A stretch of DNA of 64,000 nt. Source: Nitrososphaeria archaeon. Its GTDB lineage: Archaea; Thermoproteota; Nitrososphaeria; Conexivisphaerales; DTJL01. The notes under the pieces were generated by a model. The model was not told the origin of the DNA and made no database searches. It worked only from the letters and a program-made list of their open reading frames with translations. The position numbers were made by a program, and so were the translations under genes. The stretch's first letter is position 1. Every line of letters begins with the position of its first letter. Of this stretch, positions 17,670-25,978 are shown piece after piece. The stretch spans positions 24,001 through 88,000 of the forward strand of contig JARVJU010000003.1 in NCBI GenBank assembly GCA_029775965.1. The letters are read 5' to 3'.

Positions 17670-18524
17670 GTGAACAACAGGCTTGTCAAATTATTCATCC
17701 CCTATGTAGTCATAATGAGTTTCCAATACCAGTTCGCCAAACAAGGCCTAACATACTCGTCTCCATACTCTTTTATGGCGCTGAGATATATTATTGCAGG
17801 CTCTTTGCTGCTTCTGATGTCAAGAAGACTCAGTATGAAAAGAGATACATTATACCTAGCTTTATTAACATCTATCAGCACTTTATTCTGGATAACAGGG
17901 CTGGAGTACGTAAGCCCTGGTGATTCTGCTGTTATCAGCTATAGCATGCCTCTATTTGCTGCTATCGAAGCATCTATATTTTTAAAAGAGAAGATATCCG
18001 TTTCAGAGATAGCGGGTATAACAGTTGGTTTTTTAGGTGTAGCACTATACTCTTCGACTCTTCAGCATGGTTCTCTTTTTCTTGGAGTGGTTCTGACGCT
18101 GATAAATTCTGTCTTTTGGGGAGGGTTCAGCGTCTTTATGAGAAAAATGAGAAATGAAGACACCTTCTCTGTTGTAGGTAGCCAATTTATAATAGGTTCG
18201 ATCCCTTTCCTCTTGCTTAGCATTCCCTACCATCATATTGAGTTCTCCACTAATTTCATATACGATGTATTGTATGTTTCGATACTTGGCGGTGCTGTAC
18301 AGCTTGCGATATGGGATGTATTACTTAAGGCAGACAGAGTTGGCAGGGTAACTACATACTCATTTGCTGTGCCAGCACTTACAGTCTTTGTTGAATCTAT
18401 TGAAACATTGACACTACCTTCACTAACAGCTGTAGCTGGTGCTTTAGTTATGTTCACAGGCATAGCAATTGCCAACAGTAGTTATTTTGGAAGTAAACCT
18501 AAAGAAAGAAAATTATTAGGATGA
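17670..18524 (+). CDS. EamA/DMT-superfamily transporter
   Basis: 284 residues, ten TM helices in two EamA repeats. The first ends with EYVSPGDSAVISYSMPLFAAIEA (proline-containing helix) and the second with RVGRVTTYSFAVPALTVFVE. GTG start at 17670, with a TATA-like TTTTAATATC about 28 nt upstream. Members export amino acids, nucleosides or other metabolites. Specificity is not visible. Confidence 0.87.
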   Translation: MNNRLVKLFIPYVVIMSFQYQFAKQGLTYSSPYSFMALRYIIAGSLLLLMSRRLSMKRDTLYLALLTSISTLFWITGLEYVSPGDSAVISYSMPLFAAIEASIFLKEKISVSEIAGITVGFLGVALYSSTLQHGSLFLGVVLTLINSVFWGGFSVFMRKMRNEDTFSVVGSQFIIGSIPFLLLSIPYHHIEFSTNFIYDVLYVSILGGAVQLAIWDVLLKADRVGRVTTYSFAVPALTVFVESIETLTLPSLTAVAGALVMFTGIAIANSSYFGSKPKERKLLG

Positions 18525-18608
18525 ACGAAGAAAAAGCATAGATATCAGTCTGAGACTCAACTTGATTTAATCTAATCTAATTTTACTTAACTTAGACATC
18601 CTATTGTG

Positions 18609-18690
18609 GTGAACTACCCCACCCTTATGGATGTGGCTTCTGCTTTATCCGTTTGTTTGGAGCTTCTCGCTTCATAGGCAATGCTTGCCA
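18609..18690 (-). mobile_element. relic right end of an IS605/IS1341 (TnpB) element
   Basis: Read on the minus strand it runs from TGAAGCGAGAAGCTCC to the terminal GGGGTAGTTCAC, a typical TnpB-element right end that also forms the 3' part of the omega RNA. It shares long identical blocks with the copy at 49573. No tnpB remains beside it. Confidence 0.65.
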
Positions 18691-18767
18691 TAATTTGAAT
18701 TGAACTTTTCTACATGAACATTCATACTTCTGAACAACATTTCAGCTCGTCTGATAAACGCAAGAGC

Positions 18768-19169
18768 CTAGCCTTTTACGTTATGCCTACTCTTCACCTT
18801 TTCGATGTACATTAAAGGGTAGCTAATTTCTCTGATAAACCTGAGTCTGGCTGTAGCTTCTGCGCCTCCGTAGCGAGCAACCACCTTTACATCTATATTC
18901 CTTCCACTCAACTCTGTATAATCATAAGGATTCTTCTTTTTTTTCAAAATTCCTGTTTTTATCTTCACGTCAGTACTTTCCTTAAAGGGTTGAGTTGCTG
19001 AGCTTAACCTTATCGTCTCTTCTAAAGAGGAGATAAGTCTCTTATCACTTGAAATTGGAATCCCTGTAAACTTATGATATATCATTGCAAGAGCTATAGC
19101 AGCTTCAAATATAGCCCTCTCTCTGTCTGTTATGGAGGGGTCGAAGTACTTTGAGGCAGGGTCAGACAA
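18768..19169 (-). CDS. mptD: archaeal dihydroneopterin aldolase
   Basis: 133 residues. The N-terminus DPASKYFDPSITDRERAIFE and HKFTGIPIS match the MptD (former DUF372) family, which cleaves dihydroneopterin to 6-hydroxymethyl-dihydropterin for methanopterin- or folate-type cofactors. The TTG start at 19169 overlaps the 3' end of the mptE gene by 8 nt. The next step in the pathway is the MptE kinase encoded immediately upstream, and a dihydropteroate synthase-like gene is divergent. Confidence 0.85.
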   Translation of the reverse strand: MSDPASKYFDPSITDRERAIFEAAIALAMIYHKFTGIPISSDKRLISSLEETIRLSSATQPFKESTDVKIKTGILKKKKNPYDYTELSGRNIDVKVVARYGGAEATARLRFIREISYPLMYIEKVKSRHNVKG

Positions 19170-19941
19170 GTTTATTCAACTCTGAACCTGCTACCCTTAT
19201 GAATCCATTTATATCTTCTCCTTTTGACGTAGCATTATACAATTTTGCCTTGCTATACTTGGCAAAGTCCTCGAGGATTCTTTTTGCAATTCCCAATTTT
19301 ATCAATTTACTCGGCCAAGCATAAACATCTTCTTTCAGATTTGACTTTGAAAACCTTCCAACCATCTTACCTAAATCCATCCCGAGCAAAAACACAGAGT
19401 CGCATTCTAGCTCTTCGCACAGCAAGACAGCTCTGTCGCCATCTGTAAAACCTCCGAAATTCCATAAACCATAACCGGGTTCAACCTGTGTAGTGCCGAT
19501 AATCCTTTCCTTAAACTTGGGGACATAAGTTTCCAAAAGCTGCATGTTATCTCCATGAGCATGAACAGACAAGTAAGATCCATACTTGTGACATTGCTGT
19601 ATATCTTGCATTTCCCCATCAAGGTCTGTTACTATGATATCTGGTCTAATTCCTTGCTCAAAGAGGCATGAAGTGGCACCATCAGCAGAAACTACTACTG
19701 GTCTCTTATGCAGTTGAAGCTTCTTGAACAAAGCTACATCAATGGGTAAAGAAGGGCCTGCTCCAAATACGAAGCATGCAGAACCATGCAATGTTTCATT
19801 TATCTGCTTGTACCAGCGATTTGAATCTAGATCCTTTATGAGCTCTCCCAGAAGCCTAGCTGCCATGCTATCTTTTTCAGGATCTATGTTTAGTTCTGAG
19901 ACTATTGTGCGGTAATGTAGCATCCATCGTTCTATGTTCAA
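19162..19941 (-). CDS. mptE: 6-hydroxymethyl-7,8-dihydropterin pyrophosphokinase
   Basis: About 260 residues of the DUF115/MptE family. The nucleotide-binding segment CFVFGAGPSLP is near residue 50, followed by VVSADGATSCLFEQGIRPDI and the acidic VTDLDGEMQD, which are the family's hallmark. Activates the pterin for coupling to the aminobenzoyl moiety. The frame is open to 19989, but that would lie on the wrong side of the TATA elements at 19964-19986. TTG 19941 (or ATG 19923) is a better start. Confidence 0.88.
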   Translation of the reverse strand: MNIERWMLHYRTIVSELNIDPEKDSMAARLLGELIKDLDSNRWYKQINETLHGSACFVFGAGPSLPIDVALFKKLQLHKRPVVVSADGATSCLFEQGIRPDIIVTDLDGEMQDIQQCHKYGSYLSVHAHGDNMQLLETYVPKFKERIIGTTQVEPGYGLWNFGGFTDGDRAVLLCEELECDSVFLLGMDLGKMVGRFSKSNLKEDVYAWPSKLIKLGIAKRILEDFAKYSKAKLYNATSKGEDINGFIRVAGSELNKLV

Positions 19942-19963
19942 GCTGACAAGAGTTGAGTAGCTA

Positions 19964-19986
19964 TGCTTAAAAGGTGTTATATAAAT
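19964..19986. promoter_or_regulatory. shared divergent promoter of mptE and the DHPS gene
   Basis: TTATATAAAT (19977-19986) reads as a TATA box in both directions and a second, CTTTTAAG on the minus strand, lies at about 19964-19971. Both divergent pterin genes must start transcription within this 60-bp region. Confidence 0.5.
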
Positions 19987-20028
19987 CATTGTATGATAAG
20001 ATTGGTTCTGTCAAGACTTGGAAGAGTC

Positions 20029-21225
20029 ATGGTTGGCAATGAATTTGAGCCTAGGCTAGTAGGTGTTATTAACATGAGCCCGGAATCTTTCTTTGAAGGA
20101 TCAATAGCTAGAAATGGAAAAGAAGCTGTAAAAATAGCAGAAAAGATGGTAAGAGATGGCGCTGACATAATCGACATAGGAGGCATGTCAACTGCTCCTT
20201 ACAAAAAAACCCATGTCAGTGAAGAGGTTGAAAAGAATAGAGTATTAGAAGGCATAAAATCTATAAAAAGAGAGATAGATGTAACCATTTCAGTAGATAC
20301 TTTCCGGAGCAAGGTTGCTGAAGCTGCACTTTCAGCAGGGGCAGAAGTGGTAAATGATGTAACAGGGTTAAAAAGTGACGCAGCTATGGCTGGTGTTATT
20401 TCTGAATATAATGCCTCAGCCATTCTTATGGCGCATGATCTGCATGATGGCTCTGATCCTATAAGCAGGATAAGGAATTCTCTAGATGAGAGTATCAGGT
20501 TGGCGCTCAAAGCATCAATAGCTGAAGATAGATTGGTTATAGACCCTGGTATAGGATTCTTTCGGAATGAAGAAATAAAATGGTTCGAATGGGATGCTTA
20601 TGTAATATCTAACCTCAGACGACTTAAAATTATTCACTTTCCTTTGAACGTAGGCGTTTCTCGAAAATCATTCTTAGGAGAAATACTGAATATTAAGGAT
20701 CCAGAAAGCAGATTAACAGCTTCTATTGCTGCTGAGGCAATATGTGTTATAAATGGGGCTGACTCAATAAGAACACATAATGTAGCTGAAAGCAAACAGG
20801 CAATAACTCTTGCTTCCTATATAAGAAAGAGGGCTAAAGCTAAAGGCTCAGCAAGCGAAAAGGTTCAGAGCCTTGAGCTGGCAGACCAGGAGGATGCATT
20901 CTATATTCTAAAAGAGATAGGTGTCCATGAGGCTGGAGCCAGGATATTAGCCAAGAAGGCTGTGTTTAGAGCTATACTGTTAAAACAATTGCCCAAGCCA
21001 TTGGCGCTGATCATAAAACAGGAGATGCTTGCTGTTGGAGCAGATGCAGCAACACCTATGGATACCATACTGGGTGGCGAGATGCCGGTAGATGTAATAC
21101 TACTTGGAACAGTAGCTCAAATCTCAAGATTGTGCAAAAGACTAAGAAAGATGAACTTTTCATTCCTCAGAAAAATGGATATTGCCAACCTTGCTCAGAA
21201 TATTGAGTCTGCCCTGGCTTCATGA
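20029..21225 (+). CDS. dihydropteroate synthase-related protein with C-terminal extension
   Basis: About 398 residues. The N-terminal 260 residues form a pterin-binding TIM barrel: GVINMSPESFFEGS, DIIDIGGMSTAPY, ISVDTFRSKVAEAAL, EVVNDVTG, and LVIDPGIGFFRN. From about residue 265 an extra domain follows (EDAFYILKEIGVHEAGARIL, GGEMPVDVILLGTVAQI), known in archaeal-type synthases but not bacterial FolP. Couples hydroxymethylpterin diphosphate to a p-aminobenzoate-like acceptor. Start set at ATG 20029 because ATG 19993 is within 10 nt of the TATA box. Confidence 0.88.
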   Translation: MVGNEFEPRLVGVINMSPESFFEGSIARNGKEAVKIAEKMVRDGADIIDIGGMSTAPYKKTHVSEEVEKNRVLEGIKSIKREIDVTISVDTFRSKVAEAALSAGAEVVNDVTGLKSDAAMAGVISEYNASAILMAHDLHDGSDPISRIRNSLDESIRLALKASIAEDRLVIDPGIGFFRNEEIKWFEWDAYVISNLRRLKIIHFPLNVGVSRKSFLGEILNIKDPESRLTASIAAEAICVINGADSIRTHNVAESKQAITLASYIRKRAKAKGSASEKVQSLELADQEDAFYILKEIGVHEAGARILAKKAVFRAILLKQLPKPLALIIKQEMLAVGADAATPMDTILGGEMPVDVILLGTVAQISRLCKRLRKMNFSFLRKMDIANLAQNIESALAS

Positions 21226-21236
21226 TATAGAAGCTT

Positions 21237-21491
21237 TCAGATAAATACAAGACCCAAGAGGAAGGCAAGGGCAAGTGTTCCTGCCATAATCCAGAACTCC
21301 TTTACTTCGTCTGCACTATTTCTTGTATAGACGTATGTGAGCATTGCAAAAGCTATCAGCTCCGCTCCAAGAAGCTCTCCGAATTGCTGTTGCTGTGCAA
21401 TAGGATGCAGAATCCACATCACCGAAGCCAAGACTATCATAAACACTGCAAGAGCTGAAAGAATATATACTCTGCTATCCTTTTCGCTCAT
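21237..21491 (-). CDS. 84-residue membrane protein of the Rieske/cytochrome b operon
   Basis: Three predicted TM helices (YILSALAVFMIVLASVMWIL, LLGAELIAFAMLTYVYT, FWIMAGTLALAFLLGLVFI) and a charged N-terminus. The start overlaps the cytochrome b stop by 4 nt (ATGA), so it is made with the complex and may be a small accessory subunit like those of b6f or bc complexes. No named family recognised. Confidence 0.7.
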   Translation of the reverse strand: MSEKDSRVYILSALAVFMIVLASVMWILHPIAQQQQFGELLGAELIAFAMLTYVYTRNSADEVKEFWIMAGTLALAFLLGLVFI

Positions 21492-22912
21492 TTACTACTC
21501 ACCGTTTGATAATTAAGAACAAGCCTTCGCAGTAGCTTCAACATAAGGTAGAGTGAAGCAAAAAGTACTGAAATGCTAGCTGAGAGTTGAATAAACTGAG
21601 GATGGGGTGTAGTAACCTGGCCTACAACAGTAGCCATGGATGCAGATGAAGATACTAGAAGGATAAGAAATACGAATGTAGGCCCCTTGTTTTGGAAGGG
21701 TGTCTTCAGAAACTGGAGTTTTGATGCTACTGACTCGACACTAATAGGCTTCGAAACTGCATGTCTTAGTTTGAACGCACCCCAGAAGATCAAAGAAACC
21801 ATCAGAGCGACCCCTCCAATGACTCCTATTGCTTCTGTGTTGGGTATGGTTTGTCCTGGAGTTAAGTACCCCCATATTGTCAATGTGATAAGCTCCGCTA
21901 TTATTATCGCCCCCATAGTTGTGTATACAGGCCTCTTCATCGGGTCTCTTTCTTTTCTTCTATCATAGAAAGGCAGAAGCAGCATCATCAGTGCTGCAAC
22001 TGTTATAATTCCAAGTGCTATAGGCTCGCCTGGCCCTTCAAAAACCTGGAATTTCAGTATCTGATACTGCCAAAGGAAGTACCAGTCAGGCTGAACAACT
22101 ACAGCAGGAGCAGTTGGCGAATATGCGGGGGGAAGCTGAAGAGGAAATATGGCTGAGGCTACAAGCACTGCAGCTACAAATACAGCACCTATCATAAGCA
22201 TGTAAAGCAAAACATCGGGAAACCATTTGATGCTTTTTTCTTTAGCAACTCTTCCAGAGGGAGGATCTGAGGCACCGTGGATTTCGAACAGATAAAGCTT
22301 GAGGACTATGAGGAGAAGGAGCACAAATGGTAAGACCACAACATGAAATACAAAAAATCTGAATAACTCTGCAGTATTAGTCCCTGCTCCTGCTATAAGG
22401 TATTTTATAGGTACAAGAAGCTGGGGAGGTAGTATGCCAAGAAAACCTATGCCAACATCAGTAGCTGACTTTGCAAGAACAGTCCATGGTAGCAGATAGC
22501 CAGTAAAAGCTTGGCCCAGAACAACCACTCCCATAATAAAACCTACAACCCACATAATCTCTCTTGGTTTTTTCTGTACACTTACAAAGTAATTCCTCAT
22601 CAGATGCATGAAGACTATAATTATCATTGCATAGGCCATATAGAGGTGGAAAGTCTCTATAAGGTATCCCAGTGGTACACTCTTTATTACATACATGGTT
22701 GAGCTATAAGCTTGGTCTGGTGTCGGCACATAGTAAAGTAGCATTAAAATGCCTGTCAGCCCTTGCGCAAAAAAGGCAAGGACAGCAATAGCACCTAGCC
22801 AACTGAAAGGGTCCATGGCATGATAGGGAACAGGTCTAAGGAATGTGCTAGTAAAGCCTATTCGTGAGTCGAGAAAATCTTGAAGCTTGGCAACTAATCC
22901 CTTTTTTTGCAT
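21488..22912 (-). CDS. cytochrome b (bc/b6f-type) subunit
   Basis: About 474 residues with roughly twelve TM helices, so it is an unsplit cytochrome b plus extra C-terminal helices. Haem ligands H89 and H103 are spaced 14 apart (ETFHLYMAYAM to VFMHLMRN), with H190 in VFHVVVLPF. The position 15 residues later, expected to be the fourth ligand in b6-type proteins, is lysine (IVLKLY, K205). The quinol-site region reads QPDWYFLWQYQILK, a PDWYF motif variant of PEWY. Oxidises quinol together with the Rieske protein just upstream. GTG 22921 is an alternative start. Confidence 0.92.
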   Translation of the reverse strand: MQKKGLVAKLQDFLDSRIGFTSTFLRPVPYHAMDPFSWLGAIAVLAFFAQGLTGILMLLYYVPTPDQAYSSTMYVIKSVPLGYLIETFHLYMAYAMIIIVFMHLMRNYFVSVQKKPREIMWVVGFIMGVVVLGQAFTGYLLPWTVLAKSATDVGIGFLGILPPQLLVPIKYLIAGAGTNTAELFRFFVFHVVVLPFVLLLLIVLKLYLFEIHGASDPPSGRVAKEKSIKWFPDVLLYMLMIGAVFVAAVLVASAIFPLQLPPAYSPTAPAVVVQPDWYFLWQYQILKFQVFEGPGEPIALGIITVAALMMLLLPFYDRRKERDPMKRPVYTTMGAIIIAELITLTIWGYLTPGQTIPNTEAIGVIGGVALMVSLIFWGAFKLRHAVSKPISVESVASKLQFLKTPFQNKGPTFVFLILLVSSSASMATVVGQVTTPHPQFIQLSASISVLFASLYLMLKLLRRLVLNYQTVSSK

Positions 22913-22913
22913 A

Positions 22914-23570
22914 CTAACCACTACTTGGAATTGCTGTTGCCTGAGTAACTAGTGTGCTGTTAAAGGTATCATACATAAGCACATCTGCTGGATTGTCGGT
23001 TCTTCCAGGTCCTTTGCCGTATATATTTGGAGGACCCATGGCTGTGATGTATATATCTCCGTTAGAATCAAGCTCAAGCTTTCCCTGGGGTAAATTGTAG
23101 GGTGCAGGTCCGCCTATAACCTTGGCCCCTTCAACAAGGTCATACTGACTGCCATGGCAACAGCAATACGCCATAGGAAACTTTGCTTTGTAGGAAGGAT
23201 TGCATGGGGGGGATTGACCAGTATTTAGAAGACCTGGTGTGCAGCCGAGATGCTGGCATATGCTACTAAAGGCAACAATATCGCCATCTGGCCCTATACC
23301 TCCCTCAGCCTTTACACCAAGCTTGAGAAGCCAGTTAGGAGTATCCGTATCAGGGTAAAGAAATACTATAGGTTGCATAACCTGAAGCTGATTTATATTT
23401 GCTATTCTTATTCTTGGCCATGATGTTGCATAGGTTATAGGAGGTGTAAGATATTTTCCAACCCCTCCTAAACCAGCTATAGTTGCAACTGCACCTATTG
23501 CAAACAGTATTTTTATGAATCTTCTTCTTGGATTAGCCTGCTCCTCTCCGCTAGGTGCTTCATCTACCAA
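22914..23570 (-). CDS. Rieske iron-sulfur protein
   Basis: 218 residues. A twin-arginine-like signal anchor (NPRRRFIKILFAIGAVATIAG) spans residues 13-33, then a Rieske domain with cluster ligands CQHLGC near residue 105 and CCCHGSQYD near residue 135, and the proline loop GGPAPYNLP. Sits outside the membrane and passes electrons from quinol to a periplasm-side acceptor. First gene of the operon with cytochrome b. No cytochrome c is encoded here, as is common in archaea. Confidence 0.93.
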   Translation of the reverse strand: MVDEAPSGEEQANPRRRFIKILFAIGAVATIAGLGGVGKYLTPPITYATSWPRIRIANINQLQVMQPIVFLYPDTDTPNWLLKLGVKAEGGIGPDGDIVAFSSICQHLGCTPGLLNTGQSPPCNPSYKAKFPMAYCCCHGSQYDLVEGAKVIGGPAPYNLPQGKLELDSNGDIYITAMGPPNIYGKGPGRTDNPADVLMYDTFNSTLVTQATAIPSSG

Positions 23571-23649
23571 CAGGCCTCACTTACAAGGCCCATATACCAT
23601 CTGGTTTATGAAAATTTCGCATCAGCTCTAGCCATCTGCTAAAGGATAC

Positions 23650-24261
23650 TCAAAGAGCGTATTGTATAAAATCCTCCAAGCTATTAAGAGCAATCGCTGG
23701 GTTTGTGCTGCATTCTCTTTGTACTGTAGAAGTTTTTGTAGCTCCATAGTCGTGACCAGGATAAATTACTATCCCCTTTTTTAGGGTGCATATCCTTCTG
23801 AGGCTGTTGAACATATCCTTCGGGTTGCTGTCAGGCAGGTCGACCCTGCCACAAGTTCCGACAAAGAGAGTATCTCCGGTGAACAAGCATTCATTCTGCA
23901 AAAGATAACAGACAGAATCCTTAGTATGGCCTGGAGTATATATCACGTCTACAGTCAGGTCAGCAAGGACTAATTTACTTCCATCCTCTACAGCTATATC
24001 TTTGTCCACAGGGGATAGAGCATGAGCTACTATCTTGGCATTGGTGAGATGCTTGAGAAAACCGTTATCCATGTTATGATCAAAGTGATTGTGAGTAGAT
24101 AGAATGTATCTCAGGTTCAGATTATGCCTTTTTATCTGTTCGTGCAACTTTGCCCCACCAAAGCTAGTATCTATCACCAATGCGTCAGACCCAGAGTATA
24201 CCAAGTATGAAAAGTTCTGCATATTGCCCACCTCAAGTTGTAACACATTGTACTGTGACAT
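23650..24261 (-). CDS. metallo-beta-lactamase-fold hydrolase (glyoxalase II / persulfide dioxygenase-like)
   Basis: About 203 residues. The metal ligands are in order: THNHFDHNMDNG near residue 55, TPGHTKDSV near residue 110, FTGDTLFVGTCGRVDLP near residue 130, and YPGHDYG near residue 170. The GTCGRVD sequence resembles ETHE1-like persulfide dioxygenases as well as hydroxyacylglutathione hydrolases, and archaeal versions often work in sulfur metabolism. ATG 24261 is preferred over the TTG 24288 of the open frame. Confidence 0.85.
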   Translation of the reverse strand: MSQYNVLQLEVGNMQNFSYLVYSGSDALVIDTSFGGAKLHEQIKRHNLNLRYILSTHNHFDHNMDNGFLKHLTNAKIVAHALSPVDKDIAVEDGSKLVLADLTVDVIYTPGHTKDSVCYLLQNECLFTGDTLFVGTCGRVDLPDSNPKDMFNSLRRICTLKKGIVIYPGHDYGATKTSTVQRECSTNPAIALNSLEDFIQYAL

Positions 24262-24426
24262 GGCATAGTTTGAGGCCAAGGTGTCCAATAAGTCTTAAGG
24301 CAAAAGAAGGCAGTCAGTATTAACATAAGAATACATCAATTTTAGAGGTAGAACACCTAACAGCCTTGTGGCGAAAACACAGCAGAAACTTTATTAGGTC
24401 TTCCAAGCAAACAAGCATTTTACTCA

Positions 24427-25017
24427 ATGACTAAAAATGAATCTACTATTGAAGCAGGCTCATCCATGTCTTTCGTCTATACTAAGTCTCTGCTCCTGTG
24501 GAGTTTTGTTATAGCTCTAATACCTGTGTTTGCACTTATTATCTCGCTTGCTGTTAAAAGCTTCTACCTGCTTCAGTATATACATGTTCTAACCGGTGGA
24601 ACATGGACTGGCTTTGACCTGTTCATGGGTCTGGTTATGACAAGAGTTATGAAGAATCTTGATACAGCAGCAAGGGTCGAGGTTGCTAAGAGACTTACAC
24701 CAACAACTTTCTTTATTATGCCTTCTTTGGCATCAGTGGCAATAGCTTCTGGAATATACCTAGCTTCAGAAATGGATATCTTCAACATTTATTCTCCGTG
24801 GATAATAGCAGCAGGTATAGTTGTTATAATTCTGTCAGGCCAAGGGTTCGGTATCTTTATGCCTAACGGGCTTAGGATCTTTATAGAGCTGTCAAAGCCA
24901 AAACCAGATTCAGAAAAGATATCACGGCTAAACATGCAAAATATCAGGCTAGCAGGGAGCCAAGCTTTCTTTCAGGTTGCTCTTATTCTGATAATGGCAC
25001 ACTTGGCTGTTTATTAA
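24427..25017 (+). CDS. CopD-like four-helix membrane protein
   Basis: 196 residues, five TM helices. YIHVLTGGTWTGFDLFMGLV near residue 50 contains the His/Trp motif shared by CopD and related haem or copper membrane proteins. TATA-like TTTATTAGG lies at about 24391, giving a near-leaderless ATG. The stop overlaps by one base with the next ATG. Likely a small membrane electron carrier or copper-related protein by family resemblance only. Confidence 0.65.
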   Translation: MTKNESTIEAGSSMSFVYTKSLLLWSFVIALIPVFALIISLAVKSFYLLQYIHVLTGGTWTGFDLFMGLVMTRVMKNLDTAARVEVAKRLTPTTFFIMPSLASVAIASGIYLASEMDIFNIYSPWIIAAGIVVIILSGQGFGIFMPNGLRIFIELSKPKPDSEKISRLNMQNIRLAGSQAFFQVALILIMAHLAVY

Positions 25018-25229
25018 TGGGTGAGCGATTGATGAATCTGGGAGCTTTGTTTGCCATTCTGATATTTTTCCTTGTCCTCTTGGGTATATTCGGCGCCATT
25101 TATTTCTCCGCAAGCAAAGCGATAAGGCATGGAGAAATGCCTAAAGATGGTCTGCATGTGCTTAAACTCGCTTTTTTAGGACATATCGTAATCTTCCTTT
25201 TGCTTATTATTACAGCTTTTCTTGCTTGA
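25017..25229 (+). CDS. 70-residue two-helix membrane protein
   Basis: Two TM helices (ALFAILIFFLVLLGIFGAIYF and LAFLGHIVIFLLLIITAFLA) with a short charged loop. Translation is coupled to the CopD-like gene through the overlap TAATG, so it is probably its partner subunit. No family recognised. Confidence 0.65.
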   Translation: MGERLMNLGALFAILIFFLVLLGIFGAIYFSASKAIRHGEMPKDGLHVLKLAFLGHIVIFLLLIITAFLA

Positions 25230-25330
25230 TCGTCTTGATGAAGGTGATTTGCATCAGAAAAGGTAAAGTAAAACTAACAAAACTCGAGCAGAAATTAGAA
25301 CAATTGTGAGGCTGCCAAAACTTTTTCGCC

Positions 25331-25891
25331 TTATTCTCCCGACTGCAGACTCGCTTCTAAAGCGCGTGCAATATCTCTATTTCTGGCTTCTACAATCCTC
25401 CAATAGTAGTAGATAAAGGCTGATGCGAGAACTAAAATAATGCCCCAGATTAGCATAATACCCAGCCAATATAACTCTTCCCACCTACCAAACAGATATA
25501 TCGAATATGAGGCACCGTACGAAGTTACCATTATAAGATATGAGCCTTCTTGATATATGGGTATTGATGTGTTTATGCTGTTTACTATGGAGTTTAAACT
25601 GAAGATGTACGATTCGGGAAGCTCCTTAATATTGGGGTTTCTGTTTGAAATCTGAATCGTAACGTTACCCGTCCCTCCCTTTGTAGCTATCATTGTGATC
25701 TGCTGGTTTGGATTTATAGGCGGTGTCTCATATACATCTATCACGTAGCTGAACCCGGAATTTGACTGTTTCGGGCCAGTAAGGTGCATCATGCCGTTCA
25801 ATTGAATATTAGGTGCAATACTACCTGTTATAATGAACCCTACTCCTAGGACAGCACATAATATCCAAGCCACACGTAGTCTGTCCAACAT
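25331..25891 (-). CDS. membrane protein with extracytoplasmic beta domain
   Basis: About 186 residues: an N-terminal TM helix (VAWILCAVLGVGFIITGSI), a Thr/Asn/Ile-rich extracellular domain of about 110 residues, a second TM helix (LGIMLIWGIILVLASAFIYYY) and a basic cytoplasmic tail. A TATA element (CTTTAAAAG, about 25911-25919, minus) puts the leaderless start at ATG 25891 rather than ATG 25939, which abuts the adjacent IS end. Function unknown. Confidence 0.65.
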   Translation of the reverse strand: MLDRLRVAWILCAVLGVGFIITGSIAPNIQLNGMMHLTGPKQSNSGFSYVIDVYETPPINPNQQITMIATKGGTGNVTIQISNRNPNIKELPESYIFSLNSIVNSINTSIPIYQEGSYLIMVTSYGASYSIYLFGRWEELYWLGIMLIWGIILVLASAFIYYYWRIVEARNRDIARALEASLQSGE

Positions 25892-25940
25892 GGCATGTAT
25901 GCTGCTCCTATCTTTTAAAGAATGAGCTAAATTCGGCATG

Positions 25941-25975
25941 TGACACTCCCACGACTGAAGTTCGTGGGCTTCTCT
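25941..25975 (-). mobile_element. right-end hairpin of the tnpB element
   Basis: On the minus strand a stem CCCACGA / TCGTGGG closes a 7-nt loop ACTTCAG, followed by GAGTGTC. This is the standard right end of IS605/IS1341 elements and the 3' part of the omega RNA; the guide would be encoded just beyond it, running into the start region of the 25331-25891 gene. Confidence 0.75.
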
Positions 25976-25978
25976 CGT

